DNA of 64,000 nucleotides, from assembly GCF_016772315.1 (NCBI RefSeq), contig NZ_CP053482.1, positions 1,674,001 through 1,738,000 of the forward strand, given 5' to 3'. A model generated the notes under the pieces. The model ran no database searches. It was given only the letters and a program-made list of their open reading frames with translations, and had not been told where the DNA came from. The position numbers and the translations under genes are program-made. Numbering within the stretch: position 1 is the stretch's first letter; every line of letters begins with the position of its first letter. Positions 8,478-16,491 of this stretch are shown piece after piece. The stretch is from Thiothrix subterranea. Its GTDB lineage: Bacteria > Pseudomonadota > Gammaproteobacteria > Thiotrichales > Thiotrichaceae.

Positions 8478-10466
8478 TCACCTTAATAACAAGTTGCGCT
8501 TATTTTTTGGGAATAATTCCATGTTTTTATTTCCCGCCCTAAAACATCCATGAGTCAGCAAAATAAAGAGTGCAACAATATAAAATAAATCAAATGCCCC
8601 GCCGCCACCAAGCTGATTAGGGTCATTAACGGTAATATCCCCCATATTTCCATCAGAATTATCGGGGGGAATGGACGGCTGATAGTTCTTTGCCAAATTG
8701 ATGGCAGCTTCCGCATTAACTAAGCCATACCCACTATCAAAGTCAAAACCTGTGGATAAGGTGTTTTTAGCTTTGTTGTTTATCTGGATTATATCAATAG
8801 CCGTTTCATTAAGAATGTGTTTTATATCGACAGGTTGCAATGCTGGTTTAATTTGCAAGAGTAAGGCGGCAATGCCTGCAACGTGGGGAGCCGCGGCTGA
8901 TGTGCCAGCAATATTAGGGAAACCATTATTGTCTGTATCTTGCCTGCCAAAAAAAGTAGTATCCACATCATCTGGCGCGGTAATATCAGGTTTATTGTTG
9001 GCAACGGGAGTGTTTAACCGTTTGCCGTTAATATCAAACCGTATTGAGCCACCACCCGCCGAAGAATAATACTCAACTAATGCTGGAAATTGACCATACT
9101 TAGGCGTATTCATATAATTGCTTGCTCCCACCGTGATAACGGAAGCAGAATCAGCATGACCAAAAATCCCGCTGCTATTGGTGGCATATTCACCAATTAT
9201 GCCATCAATACTGTTTAATATGATGTATTTCATTAACTGAGGTGAAGCCCCAGATGCCTTGGTAATGACAATATCAAATTCTGTCTCACCTGACCCCATA
9301 TCATTGAAAAAGTACAAGTCTTCAATAGGGTCTTTGCCGATATTATCAAAGGTTGATGAGGCAAGGATTCGGGTGTGGTTTTTGTTGAAAATAAAAATAT
9401 CCAGATCACTCTGTGAACCGGGCGAACCACTGATGGAATAGGCGGGAGAATCCCATTGCAGCATGAGATTAAAACCCACGCCTTCAGGAACGGTGATGCG
9501 TTGATAAATGTCGCTGCTGCCATCTGGCGCAAAATTATGGGCATTCAATTTTAACACCTTATTGGTGTATTCGTGATAAGCACTTTGGTAAGCATTGCGC
9601 CCTTCATTACCCGCTGCGGTCACATAAACAACCCCTGCCTTCACTGCTTTTTGGGTGGCTTGGGTTACGGCATCCTCTTGGAAAAAGTTGGCGGAGATTG
9701 CCTTGAAATCATCTACAATAATATCGGCCTTATAATCGGACACCATTTTCAGAATAGCATTCGCAGTGGTGGCAGTGCCATTCTCGCCACTATGGAATAA
9801 CAGCTTTGCACCCGGCGCAATATCATGCACAATTTGCATCAATGCCCTACCTTCGTCTGTTCTCCCGGTGCAATCAAGCGTATCTGCCATAATAATTACT
9901 TGAGGAGGTAAATCTTGAGTGCTTTGGTCTTGTGTAGCCCCGCCAAGGCAATTATAACTATCGGAAATAACCCCTACGGTTATGCCACTACCATCAACCC
10001 CAAAAGCGGGACGGGCAATACTGGATTCTGTGGCTATATCACCTTGGGTAGTAATGCTTCCTTGTGAAGTTATTATTTTGCTTAACTTGACCTCATTCGC
10101 ATCCTCAAGGGCATCCAATTCACCTAACCGTTGAGTAGGCATTTGACCTGAAATAATCCTGCCATTAACTGCCAATGGCTTCATCCCATGCTGGATGAGT
10201 AGCGTTAGCAAGGCTTGGGGATCGCCTTTAGCGATGACATCAATAATTACTGCATGGTTTGCCTCTGATAATGAGGATTGCCGTTCAGCATGATTTGTTA
10301 ATGACAATAATTCATGCCTGATTTTGCTTTGCTTGTCAGTAAGCGTTTTTTGTCTGATCAATGTCGCTGCATTAACATCATCAGCCATAGCACTTTCAGA
10401 AAAGAGTGCCAAACCACCTAATGTAGCCATAGCTATCACCAGAAAATAATTCAACTTATTCTTCAT
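8478..10466 (-). CDS. Secreted subtilase-fold serine peptidase with Gly-rich C-terminal sorting tail
   Basis: This 662-residue protein has a Sec signal peptide (cleavage near SAMA|DD). The peptidase S8/S53-like fold shows the Asp region GVISDSYN near residue 167, the acidic segment DEGRALMQIVHDIAPGA, the oxyanion region AAGNEGRN and the nucleophile loop GTSAAAPHVAG near residue 520. The usual subtilisin His-Gly-Thr block is not evident, as in S53-like subtilases that use Glu. The C-terminus (GGGGAFDLFYIVALFILL followed by basic residues) looks like a GlyGly-CTERM-type membrane sorting tail. It overlaps the C39 gene by four bases, so it is the last gene of a coupled three-gene operon. It may trim the exported peptides encoded nearby; that is inference. 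Confidence 0.85.
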   Translation of the reverse strand: MKNKLNYFLVIAMATLGGLALFSESAMADDVNAATLIRQKTLTDKQSKIRHELLSLTNHAERQSSLSEANHAVIIDVIAKGDPQALLTLLIQHGMKPLAVNGRIISGQMPTQRLGELDALEDANEVKLSKIITSQGSITTQGDIATESSIARPAFGVDGSGITVGVISDSYNCLGGATQDQSTQDLPPQVIIMADTLDCTGRTDEGRALMQIVHDIAPGAKLLFHSGENGTATTANAILKMVSDYKADIIVDDFKAISANFFQEDAVTQATQKAVKAGVVYVTAAGNEGRNAYQSAYHEYTNKVLKLNAHNFAPDGSSDIYQRITVPEGVGFNLMLQWDSPAYSISGSPGSQSDLDIFIFNKNHTRILASSTFDNIGKDPIEDLYFFNDMGSGETEFDIVITKASGASPQLMKYIILNSIDGIIGEYATNSSGIFGHADSASVITVGASNYMNTPKYGQFPALVEYYSSAGGGSIRFDINGKRLNTPVANNKPDITAPDDVDTTFFGRQDTDNNGFPNIAGTSAAAPHVAGIAALLLQIKPALQPVDIKHILNETAIDIIQINNKAKNTLSTGFDFDSGYGLVNAEAAINLAKNYQPSIPPDNSDGNMGDITVNDPNQLGGGGAFDLFYIVALFILLTHGCFRAGNKNMELFPKNKRNLLLR

Positions 10467-11161
10467 TCCACAACCATTTTTGTTGCTGATGCGGCAGGTT
10501 TTAATGCTGAGGCGCGGATCAATTCCATTTCGTTTCTGAATTTAGGCGATAACATGACTGCCAAAGGGTGTTGTGCGGGTGTGCCAAACCCTTTTTTACC
10601 CAAGATAAATGTTTCGCCTTTCCATTCTTCTAAAAACTCATCCACCGTTAAAATCATGTTGCCACGGCTTGGGTCTGCCAGAAATACCCGGTCTTCCCTG
10701 ACACCACGGAACACCGCGAAATGTTGGTAATCCTTGGTGCTGACATAGACAACAACAGGCCCCGCCAACTCTTTTAATGCGGATAACTGCAAACGTACAC
10801 TGGCTGATTGATAACCCAATGAATGGCTTATCTTTTCCAGTTCAAGGAAGGACAAGCCGTGCTCTTCCACAACGGCATATTCTTTGACTGTTAAGGTTTT
10901 CTTGATGTAATCGAGCAGTGACTTTTCAGTGACATCATCCTGAAAGTAATATTTCATGACAGTTGCTAACGCTGCCGCACCACAGGAGTAGTCGTATTGC
11001 TGCATGACCACACTTTGATCATTAAGCTCTTTCCAGCTTTTAAAATGGTCGCCAGAGGCATTAACGGCATAGCCCATATTGCTAACGATGGGTTCGACCG
11101 TACAAGCACTCAAGAAAATAGCCAATAGGATGGGGAGATTGTGCCGCACTTTATAAATCAT
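10463..11161 (-). CDS. Periplasmic C39-family cysteine peptidase lipoprotein
   Basis: This 232-residue protein has a lipoprotein signal (lipobox LSAC near residue 19), so it is likely membrane-tethered in the periplasm. It carries the C39 triad: Cys in QYDYSCGAAALATVMKYY (about residue 59), His in YQHFAVFRGV (about 146) and Asp in FLADPSRG (about 161). C39 peptidases cleave after double-glycine leaders. Here the domain is free rather than fused to an ABC transporter, as with FapD in functional-amyloid systems. It is coupled by ATGA overlaps to a beta-barrel gene and the subtilase. Plausible substrates are the GG-leader peptides at 15205-15498 and 12178-12474. Confidence 0.88.
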   Translation of the reverse strand: MIYKVRHNLPILLAIFLSACTVEPIVSNMGYAVNASGDHFKSWKELNDQSVVMQQYDYSCGAAALATVMKYYFQDDVTEKSLLDYIKKTLTVKEYAVVEEHGLSFLELEKISHSLGYQSASVRLQLSALKELAGPVVVYVSTKDYQHFAVFRGVREDRVFLADPSRGNMILTVDEFLEEWKGETFILGKKGFGTPAQHPLAVMLSPKFRNEMELIRASALKPAASATKMVVE

Positions 11162-12075
11162 TGGACATTACGGATAAGCGTTAGCCCCATGCCAACATCG
11201 CTTGCGTCATTGGTCAGACCAACATCAAAGCTGGTTTCAAGGCGGGTTTTATCATCTAGCCGATAATCCACTGTTCCACCCAGTGAAATAGGCTCAGAAC
11301 TTGACCCATTTAACGCCGTTCCACCGTATTTTGTTTCTGTCTGGTATTGCCCTGAGATTCTGCCTGACATACTGATGGAGCGGTTGACGGCAAGACCTGA
11401 ACCTATGCTGTAGGTGAGTGCTTTTCCCGGTTGGGTGCGAATACCGTCCTGATCATCTGCAAAGGTATGGTTATAACCAACATTTAAAAATACAACGGCA
11501 GGATCTATGGATTTGGATACGCCCATACCTACGGAAGCTGTCTTGAAGTTTGAACCTATGGGCAATTCGGTTGAATCATTGGACGTTGATCTTTTATCTA
11601 TCGGAAAACTAAGGTTTGCAGAAGCGGTTATTGATGGGGAGGTGCTTGATTCAGCTTTCAGCTTGTGCATTGCCCCGACAGAAACATTTCCAACGCCTGA
11701 ACCATTGCTGCTGACGACACTGTTAATGGTTGCCGTTTCGGATTTATTTTGGATTAGCGCAATTGAAGCATTGACTTCAGTGTCTTGGGTTACACCATAG
11801 CCAATACTGAGTGGAATGGAAAAAGACCTGACTTTCCTTTTTCTGAAGTTGATTTGGTTCTCATCTGTGCTGTAATTGAAACCCAATGAAATGTACATAT
11901 CTTTAGGCTTAAGGAGTATTTCAGATTCGCGCAGGAATAGCAGGTGGCTTTTGGCATTCTTATTTTTCTTGCCTATGGTTGATGATTCTAAACCATCTTC
12001 AGCAGATACCGACATAACATCAAAGGCAATGGCTAAAAAAATGAAGAACTTTAAGCAATTTCTAAAAGAAAGCAT
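11158..12075 (-). CDS. Outer-membrane beta-barrel protein (transporter-like)
   Basis: This protein of about 305 residues has an N-terminal signal peptide (ending near SVSA|ED). The body is built of alternating polar/apolar strands (SFSIPLSIGYGVTQDTEVNASIAL, TASVGMGVSKSIDPAVVFLNVGYNH) and no long hydrophobic helices, which is typical of an outer-membrane beta-barrel. ATG 12075 is preferred to the TTG at 12081. It is the first gene of the barrel-C39-subtilase operon. By analogy with Fap-like systems, where a barrel (FapF) and a C39 peptidase (FapD) serve a secreted substrate, it may be the export pore. No direct sequence identity to FapF is claimed. Confidence 0.7.
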   Translation of the reverse strand: MLSFRNCLKFFIFLAIAFDVMSVSAEDGLESSTIGKKNKNAKSHLLFLRESEILLKPKDMYISLGFNYSTDENQINFRKRKVRSFSIPLSIGYGVTQDTEVNASIALIQNKSETATINSVVSSNGSGVGNVSVGAMHKLKAESSTSPSITASANLSFPIDKRSTSNDSTELPIGSNFKTASVGMGVSKSIDPAVVFLNVGYNHTFADDQDGIRTQPGKALTYSIGSGLAVNRSISMSGRISGQYQTETKYGGTALNGSSSEPISLGGTVDYRLDDKTRLETSFDVGLTNDASDVGMGLTLIRNVQ

Positions 12076-12132
12076 GAACAAATACCAGCATAGTTGAATA
12101 CCAAGATTAGCGGCAATATTTTATAACATAAT

Positions 12133-12162
12133 CTTGCTCTTCAAAAATATCTGAAGAGCAAG
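12133..12162 (-). terminator. Hairpin between peptide gene and barrel operon
   Basis: A perfect 11-bp inverted repeat (CTTGCTCTTCA / TGAAGAGCAAG) with an 8-base loop lies just after the stop of the 12178-12474 peptide gene. On the minus strand it is followed by a T-rich but not pure-T stretch, so it may be a partial terminator. That would give much higher peptide than protease expression. Confidence 0.6.
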
Positions 12163-12177
12163 AGAGAGTCGAACTAT

Positions 12178-12474
12178 TTACCGAGAAGCGTAATAACCAA
12201 AGTACGGCCCATAGGTAACAAGATACGTGCCTGGAGGAGCATACGTATTTGCTAGAGTTGGCTTCTTGCTTGAATAAAACAAGTCACTGCAAGAGCCTGA
12301 CCATTTAAAACAATAACGGTATTCACCTCTGACTTTTGCAGATTCTGCATTAGATAACTCCTGAGCCTCACCAGAAGAAATAGACGACAATATATCAGGA
12401 GTTCCCGTATCGGCAAACAAAGATGATGAAATAAATACCAAGGATGCCATTGCTAACGATACTTTTAATTTCAC
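12178..12474 (-). CDS. Small secreted peptide precursor, leader-core type (paralogue 1)
   Basis: This 98-residue protein has a Sec signal (cleavage near SSLFA|DT), a short leader starting TPDILSSISS, a junction NAESAKVRGE, and an aromatic, Cys-containing core of about 47 residues (YRYCFKWSGSCSDLF...YYASR). It is clearly paralogous to the product of 15205-15498. Shared elements are TPDIL, the A..ARG(G/E) junction, two core cysteines, YSSK/YYSK, an AN..TYL stretch and the C-terminal Y-A-R. The junction reads RGE here rather than RGG, so C39 cleavage is less certain. The family is unknown to me. A bacteriocin-like, signalling or structural (amyloid-like) peptide are all possible. Confidence 0.7.
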   Translation of the reverse strand: MKLKVSLAMASLVFISSSLFADTGTPDILSSISSGEAQELSNAESAKVRGEYRYCFKWSGSCSDLFYSSKKPTLANTYAPPGTYLVTYGPYFGYYASR

Positions 12475-12632
12475 AAAAAATTCTCCACGTTAAAGTTAAT
12501 TTCGCGATTTAATCAAGATAAAGAATCGCACTTCTTGCCATCAAAATACCAATTAAGAATTGATAACAAAACCTTTCAAATCCTCAAAGAAAAAGCATCC
12601 ATGCCCCATGATTATGAGGAAAAATCAAATAA

Positions 12633-12992
12633 CTATCCCTTAAAAGAAATGCTTGTATGCAGCTTATAAGAAAGAATCAAAAGCGGAATACTAAATATTA
12701 GCGCAGAAATTAATACACTTCCTCCATCAAATCCAACATAAGTAATTATATAAGCATCTATCAATAGAGTTTTAAATGCTTCAACGCCAATAACAATAGC
12801 AGCAGTAATTCTCGACCACGAAGCTAAACTTAACAATCCAAAAAAAGCAATTATTGCCAATATAGTGATAATAATTGGCAAGCTCACATTATACCAAGAA
12901 CTATTATCTGGGACGCCTTTAAGTATAAGCAAATTGTTCAGCAATACATAAGCCAAGCCCAAATAAGCCCAATTAATAATATTTGGTTTCAT
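12633..12992 (-). CDS. Small four-helix membrane protein
   Basis: This 119-residue protein has about four hydrophobic helices (for example LPIIITILAIIAFFGLLSLA and VLISALIFSIPLLILSY) and no recognised domain. It has a good ribosome site (GGAGATTTAA before ATG 12992). It lies between two peptide-precursor loci and is transcribed with them. A self-immunity role for the peptide system is a natural guess from position and size, but nothing in the sequence proves it. Confidence 0.6.
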   Translation of the reverse strand: MKPNIINWAYLGLAYVLLNNLLILKGVPDNSSWYNVSLPIIITILAIIAFFGLLSLASWSRITAAIVIGVEAFKTLLIDAYIITYVGFDGGSVLISALIFSIPLLILSYKLHTSISFKG

Positions 12993-13061
12993 TTAAATCT
13001 CCATAAATAAAAAGATGCATGAATAAATTTAACCGATGAACAATTCGTTTCATTTAATTGA

Positions 13062-13187
13062 TCAGTTTTGACAAACAAATATCTGGACAGAATCTTGGGA
13101 AACTGAGTTTCGTATGTCTGGAGTATCCGCATAACTAGTGGCAGAAGATAAAAGCAATAATGCAACAACACTTGAAGCAAATTTCAT
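13062..13187 (-). pseudogene. Truncated secreted peptide precursor (41 codons)
   Basis: This short frame has the same AAGGTAAAACTCC upstream sequence and the same signal peptide and leader as the 15205-15498 gene (MKFASSVVALLLLSSATSYA then DTPDIRNSVSQDSVQ). It then diverges into IFVCQN and stops before any core. It is the broken twin of the downstream peptide gene, produced by a duplication whose 3' part was lost. The signal and leader could still be made and exported, so a residual role is not excluded. Confidence 0.65.
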
Positions 13188-13400
13188 AAGGTAAAACTCC
13201 TTGTATTGATTAGAACATGTTGATAATAATCATAGATCACTAGTAAGCGATTAATTTCTTCTTGTGCAGATATGCAGCATAGATTAACTGATTACAGAGA
13301 AAAGGTCTCCTATCAGAATTGATAGTTTTTATCCTACACAGCATCTTTAGAGATCAACGCCTTCTATTCTCAGACAGAAGCTGATGCCCATATTTAAATG
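13187..13400. repeat. Duplicated luxR/peptide divergent promoter (copy at 13187-13400; partner 15498-15690)
   Basis: This stretch repeats, with scattered changes, the intergenic region between the intact peptide gene (15498) and luxR. It includes the peptide ribosome site, the lux-box-like palindrome at 13310-13325, and the run TATCCTACACAGCATCTTTAG. Rightward it decays before reaching a luxR start, and IS630-family ends follow at 13490. An IS insertion and partial duplication probably reshaped this side of the cluster. The rest of 13400-13490 shows nothing recognisable. Confidence 0.75.
13310..13325. promoter_or_regulatory. lux-box-like inverted repeat 1
   Basis: The sequence CTATCAGAATTGATAG is an inverted repeat (CTATCA/TGATAG, 4-base spacer). 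It fits the CT-N12-AG pattern of LuxR-type operators such as las boxes. Three other identical copies lie at 15622, 20851 and 21918. This one is upstream of the truncated peptide frame. Confidence 0.75.
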
Positions 13401-13489
13401 CCGTCATCAGCACTTTGTTTACGCTGAGATTGACGATGCCATCCCGAAACAGATAACGAATCTATTTCAATAGATATACCATCGGCAAT

Positions 13490-14590
13490 TGAAAATTCGG
13501 TTTTCATATTTTGACGACTCTAACATTATCAGTCATCAGGCTGCTTAATTCTTGGTGATATTCGCCGATGTCACGGAAGAAATTTAGGGTGGCATTCTTA
13601 AATTTCGGAAAGGTCTCGTAGTAAGTGCCGTACACCACCTTACGTTTGAAAAATCCCCATAAGCGTTCAATCAAGTTGAGATTCGGCGAGTAAGGTGGCA
13701 AAAAATGTATCTGAATACGGCAGTTTTCTGTTGCCAGATACGCTTGCACTAGTTTTGAGCGATAGTACCGTGCATTATCCGCGATGATGTGGATTTTCCC
13801 CTCAGGTTGAGCAGCTTCGAGGTCTTCCAGTAAACGGATGGCGGCTTGAGCATTGATGGTCTCTTCCGTGCGGATGAGGGGACGTAACTGCTTGAAAGAA
13901 AACACACCATTGATATTCAGGCGTTGCCGCCCCGTGTTAGAACGTAAGTTATAATCTTTGCCTTTGAGTATCCAGCCATAGCCTGCTTGAGTGTTGTGTT
14001 GAGGGTGCATTGCATCCATAAAATACACGTCATCCTGCTCGCCAAGATTCGTTTTGAGCGTTTCCCAATGGGCAATGAATTGGGTTTGGGCGGCAGCATC
14101 GGCTTTACCCGGCACGACTTTGGGTTTCTTATGGGAAAATCCCAAGCGTCCCAGTAGGGCTGACACGCTGCGCACCGCATAAGTCACTTGAAACTGTTGC
14201 TGGATATACTGCCCGACCGCTTTACCAGTGCTATGCAACGTTTCCGTCACATGCTGTTTGAGGGTTACTTGTTGCCCCACGCTCAGGTACGGTTGGCTAC
14301 CGCCCACTTTCCAATGCAACAGTTGTGTTTGACCACCCGCTTGGTACAGGTGAAACCAGTTGCGCACCGTATCTTCATCTACTAACAGCGCTTCGGAGAC
14401 TGTTTTGGCTGTCCAACCGCTGCCCAGTAAGTAAACCGCTTTGAGCCTATCGGCTAGGCGTTTTTCCTTCATTTTACGGTGAGCTTGGCGAAGCGTTGCC
14501 AATTCTGCAACGGAAAGTGTGTAATCCAACATCGGTAACATCCTTGAGCGTTATTGAGGATGGGGGGAGTGTAACTTTACCGAATTTTCA
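13490..14590 (-). mobile_element. IS630-family insertion sequence
   Basis: The element of about 1.1 kb is bounded by the 12-bp inverted repeat TGAAAATTCGGT (13490-13501) and ACCGAATTTTCA (14579-14590) around a single transposase gene. The right end coincides with the stop codon of the Sel1-repeat gene, so the insertion landed exactly at that gene's 3' end. A flanking TA duplication, expected for IS630, is not obvious, so the outer borders may be off by a few bases. Confidence 0.75.
13504..14541 (-). CDS. IS630-family transposase
   Basis: This 345-residue protein has an N-terminal helix-turn-helix region (KTVSEALLVDEDTVRNWFHLYQAGG) and a DDE nuclease domain. The acidic residues sit in VYFMDAMHPQHN, HIIADNARYYRSK and LPPYSPNLNLIERLWGFFKRK, the classic IS630/Tc1-mariner signature. 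It appears intact. Start ATG 14541 or 14532 is possible. It is unrelated in sequence detail to the second IS630-type element near 61439-62487. Confidence 0.9.
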   Translation of the reverse strand: MLPMLDYTLSVAELATLRQAHRKMKEKRLADRLKAVYLLGSGWTAKTVSEALLVDEDTVRNWFHLYQAGGQTQLLHWKVGGSQPYLSVGQQVTLKQHVTETLHSTGKAVGQYIQQQFQVTYAVRSVSALLGRLGFSHKKPKVVPGKADAAAQTQFIAHWETLKTNLGEQDDVYFMDAMHPQHNTQAGYGWILKGKDYNLRSNTGRQRLNINGVFSFKQLRPLIRTEETINAQAAIRLLEDLEAAQPEGKIHIIADNARYYRSKLVQAYLATENCRIQIHFLPPYSPNLNLIERLWGFFKRKVVYGTYYETFPKFKNATLNFFRDIGEYHQELSSLMTDNVRVVKI

Positions 14591-15109
14591 TTTACCACTG
14601 GTATACATCAAGTCTGACGATATAGTAACATTATCCCTATTCGCTTTAGCTTTCCGCAGCCATTCAGATGCAATTTTGTCATCTTTAGCTACCCCTAATC
14701 CTTTTGAGTATATCGTAGCCAATCCTAGCTGGGACATTCCATCATTTTTCTCTGCACCTTTTTCAAACCAATAACGTGCTTTTGAGAAATCCTGCACATG
14801 ATTTTGAGCACCCTTCACAGGAATCTTGTCACTTAGATACAAGTTGCCCAATGTTGATTGTGCTAAGACATCACCTTTTTCCGCAGATTTTGTGAGCCAA
14901 CTCATGCCCTGTTTGTAATCCTCCTCAACCATCCCTGTCCCCATATACCCCATCCCCAATTCAAACATTGCGCCAGCATCCCCCTGAGCAGCAGCCGTCT
15001 TTACTTGATTAATATCTTGAGAATCAAACTTATAGTCCCTAACAATTAACCCATCATCTGAGCAAGCATACAACATTAATGCAATCATCATGGTAAATAA
15101 TACTTTCAT
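14588..15109 (-). CDS. Sel1-repeat lipoprotein
   Basis: This protein of about 173 residues starts at MKVLFTMMIALMLYACS, with a lipobox-like LYAC, so it is a probable lipoprotein. It carries Sel1-like repeats (AAAQGDAGAMFELGMGYMGTG, SAEKGDVLAQSTLGNLYLSD, GAEKNDGMSQLGLATIYSKG), helical repeats used for protein-protein contacts. It lies downstream of the peptide gene at 15205-15498 with a hairpin between them. An adaptor or immunity-like role in the peptide cluster is possible but unproven. The upstream frame to 15133 is less likely as a start. Confidence 0.75.
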   Translation of the reverse strand: MKVLFTMMIALMLYACSDDGLIVRDYKFDSQDINQVKTAAAQGDAGAMFELGMGYMGTGMVEEDYKQGMSWLTKSAEKGDVLAQSTLGNLYLSDKIPVKGAQNHVQDFSKARYWFEKGAEKNDGMSQLGLATIYSKGLGVAKDDKIASEWLRKAKANRDNVTISSDLMYTSGK

Positions 15110-15161
15110 ATTTGACTTCCTTACTCTGCTCAAAAATAATTATCAAAAGATTAGAGTAGAC

Positions 15162-15190
15162 ACCTAGGTGCAAGGCTATAGCACCTAGGT
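15162..15190 (-). terminator. Hairpin after peptide gene
   Basis: A perfect inverted repeat ACCTAGGTGC/GCACCTAGGT (10 bp, 9-base loop) lies 15 bases past the peptide stop, extendable with GAGT/ACTC outside an internal mismatch. There is no long T run. It may limit read-through into the Sel1 gene or stabilise the peptide mRNA. Confidence 0.55.
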
Positions 15191-15204
15191 ACTCTCATAT
15201 CATT

Positions 15205-15498
15205 CTACCGTGCTACATAATATTTTGGCCCATTATTCGTTACCGTTCTAAGGTAGGTCCGGGTTGCTATGCTGTTGGCATAATTGCTCACTTTGCTATA
15301 ATACCGAGTCTCCCCGCACGCCCATCCACTGGATTGCCTGATGCACTGCCAATACCCACCTCTGGCACTAGCAGCATCATCTTTTGCCATAACCTGAACA
15401 GAATCTTGCGAAACCGAACCCAATATGTCTGGGGTATCCGCGTAACTAGCAGCAGAAGACAACAGCAGTAATGCTGCAACACTTGAAACAAACTTCAT
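15205..15498 (-). CDS. Small secreted peptide precursor with GG leader (paralogue 2)
   Basis: This 97-residue protein has a Sec signal (cleavage SYA|DT), a leader DTPDILGSVSQDSVQVM, a double-glycine junction DDAASARGG, and a core of about 48 residues beginning YWQCIRQSSGWACG and ending YYVAR, with two cysteines and many aromatic residues. The RGG junction is the type of site cut by C39 peptidases, and a periplasmic C39 lipoprotein is encoded at 10463-11161. It has a ribosome site (AAGGAG/TTTTACC region) and a lux-box-like operator 124 bp upstream shared with luxR. The two cysteines could form a disulfide, matching the nearby DsbD/thioredoxin genes. Function is unknown. Confidence 0.75.
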   Translation of the reverse strand: MKFVSSVAALLLLSSAASYADTPDILGSVSQDSVQVMAKDDAASARGGYWQCIRQSSGWACGETRYYSKVSNYANSIATRTYLRTVTNNGPKYYVAR

Positions 15499-15621
15499 AA
15501 GGTAAAACTCCTTTATTGATTGAGATATGTTGATAAGAAATCACTAGCCCATCTATAAGCGATTAATCTTGTCGCGTATACATATGTAGCACACCTTAAC
15601 TGATTATCGAGAAAAGGTCTC

Positions 15622-15637
15622 CTATCAGAATTGATAG
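15622..15637. promoter_or_regulatory. lux-box-like inverted repeat 2
   Basis: This is an identical copy of CTATCAGAATTGATAG, placed between the divergent peptide gene (start 15498) and luxR (start 15746). It could mediate both peptide activation and luxR autoregulation. Confidence 0.8.
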
Positions 15638-15709
15638 TTTTTATCCTACACAGCATCTTTAGAGACCAAAGCCTTCTATTCTCAGACAGAAGCTGATTCC
15701 TATATTTAA

Positions 15710-15737
15710 TTGACAATCCGCCAAATAGCACTAGAAT
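15710..15737 (+). promoter_or_regulatory. Possible sigma-70 promoter for luxR
   Basis: TTGACA (15710-15715), a 16-base spacer and TAGAAT (15732-15737) form a near-consensus promoter ending nine bases before ATG 15746. If used, the luxR transcript would be almost leaderless. The same TTG could instead be a start codon, so the two readings exclude each other. Confidence 0.35.
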
Positions 15738-15745
15738 TACAGGAT

Positions 15746-16489
15746 ATGAATAGTGCCATTTCTTCCCACTTCTACGAGCAAGTGCTACGACTAAGCAAAT
15801 GCACCGATACCCAGCAAATCCAAGCCGTGTGCGGGGAGTATTTGTGTTCCCTTGGCGGGCGCTACTATAAATACCAGTGGCTTCCCCCTACACTTATCAC
15901 ATCCTCCAAACAGATTGAATTTCTAACCTGCCCTGATCTATGGCTTGAGCGTTACGCTTGCCAAGGTTTCGGGGAAAACGATCCCAAAATCCGCTACTGC
16001 AACGAACACCGACATCCGACAAGCTGGAATGCTGATACCATTGGAAAAAAAATCACCAGCCAACATATTCCCCAACAAGATCAACTGTTTTGGCAAGATA
16101 CACTGGACATGGGGCTAGGGGATGGCGTAACCATTCCTATCCGTGGAATGGGCGGTACTAAAAGTATGTTGTGTATTGCTTACGAAGGTGCTTATGTAGA
16201 GGATGAACTTGCGCCTATCCCATTGTTGGAAGCATGGGCAACGCACGTCCACACGCATATCGAACGCCTTTACACTGCCCAACAGCTAAACAACCCCTTG
16301 AGCCAGCGCGAACAAGAAGTGTTGAAATGGACTGCCCTCGGCAAAACCAGTGATGATATTGCGGACATCCTGAAGCTTTCCCGCAACACCATTTTGTTTC
16401 ACCTTAACAGCCTGCGCCGTAAACTCAATGTAGCCAATAAACACCACTTGATTGCCAAGGCTTTCGCGTTGCATTTGCTGAACTTTTAA
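15746..16489 (+). CDS. LuxR-type quorum-sensing transcription factor (no LuxI in window)
   Basis: This protein of about 247 residues has an N-terminal autoinducer-binding domain and a C-terminal LuxR helix-turn-helix. Residues matching the TraR/LuxR acyl-homoserine-lactone pocket are visible: W and Y in WLERYACQGF, D-P in ENDPKIRY, W in PTSWN and G in LGDGVTIPIRG. In the DNA-binding domain the conserved Glu, Leu and Gly are in SQREQEVLKWTALGKT. It is therefore likely a genuine AHL-type receptor. No LuxI synthase is present, so it is a solo in this window. Four identical CT-N12-AG boxes surround it. The start could also be TTG 15710. Confidence 0.88.
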   Translation: MNSAISSHFYEQVLRLSKCTDTQQIQAVCGEYLCSLGGRYYKYQWLPPTLITSSKQIEFLTCPDLWLERYACQGFGENDPKIRYCNEHRHPTSWNADTIGKKITSQHIPQQDQLFWQDTLDMGLGDGVTIPIRGMGGTKSMLCIAYEGAYVEDELAPIPLLEAWATHVHTHIERLYTAQQLNNPLSQREQEVLKWTALGKTSDDIADILKLSRNTILFHLNSLRRKLNVANKHHLIAKAFALHLLNF

Positions 16490-16491
16490 CA

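Noticed and set aside
10463-12075. Identification of the barrel/C39 genes as a Fap functional-amyloid operon
   Set aside because: FapA/B/C-type amyloid repeats and FapE are absent; only the general barrel plus periplasmic C39 layout is shared.
14588-14590. TA target duplication for the IS630 element at 13490-14590
   Set aside because: The bases next to the inverted repeats do not show a clear TA duplication, so the exact borders are left approximate.
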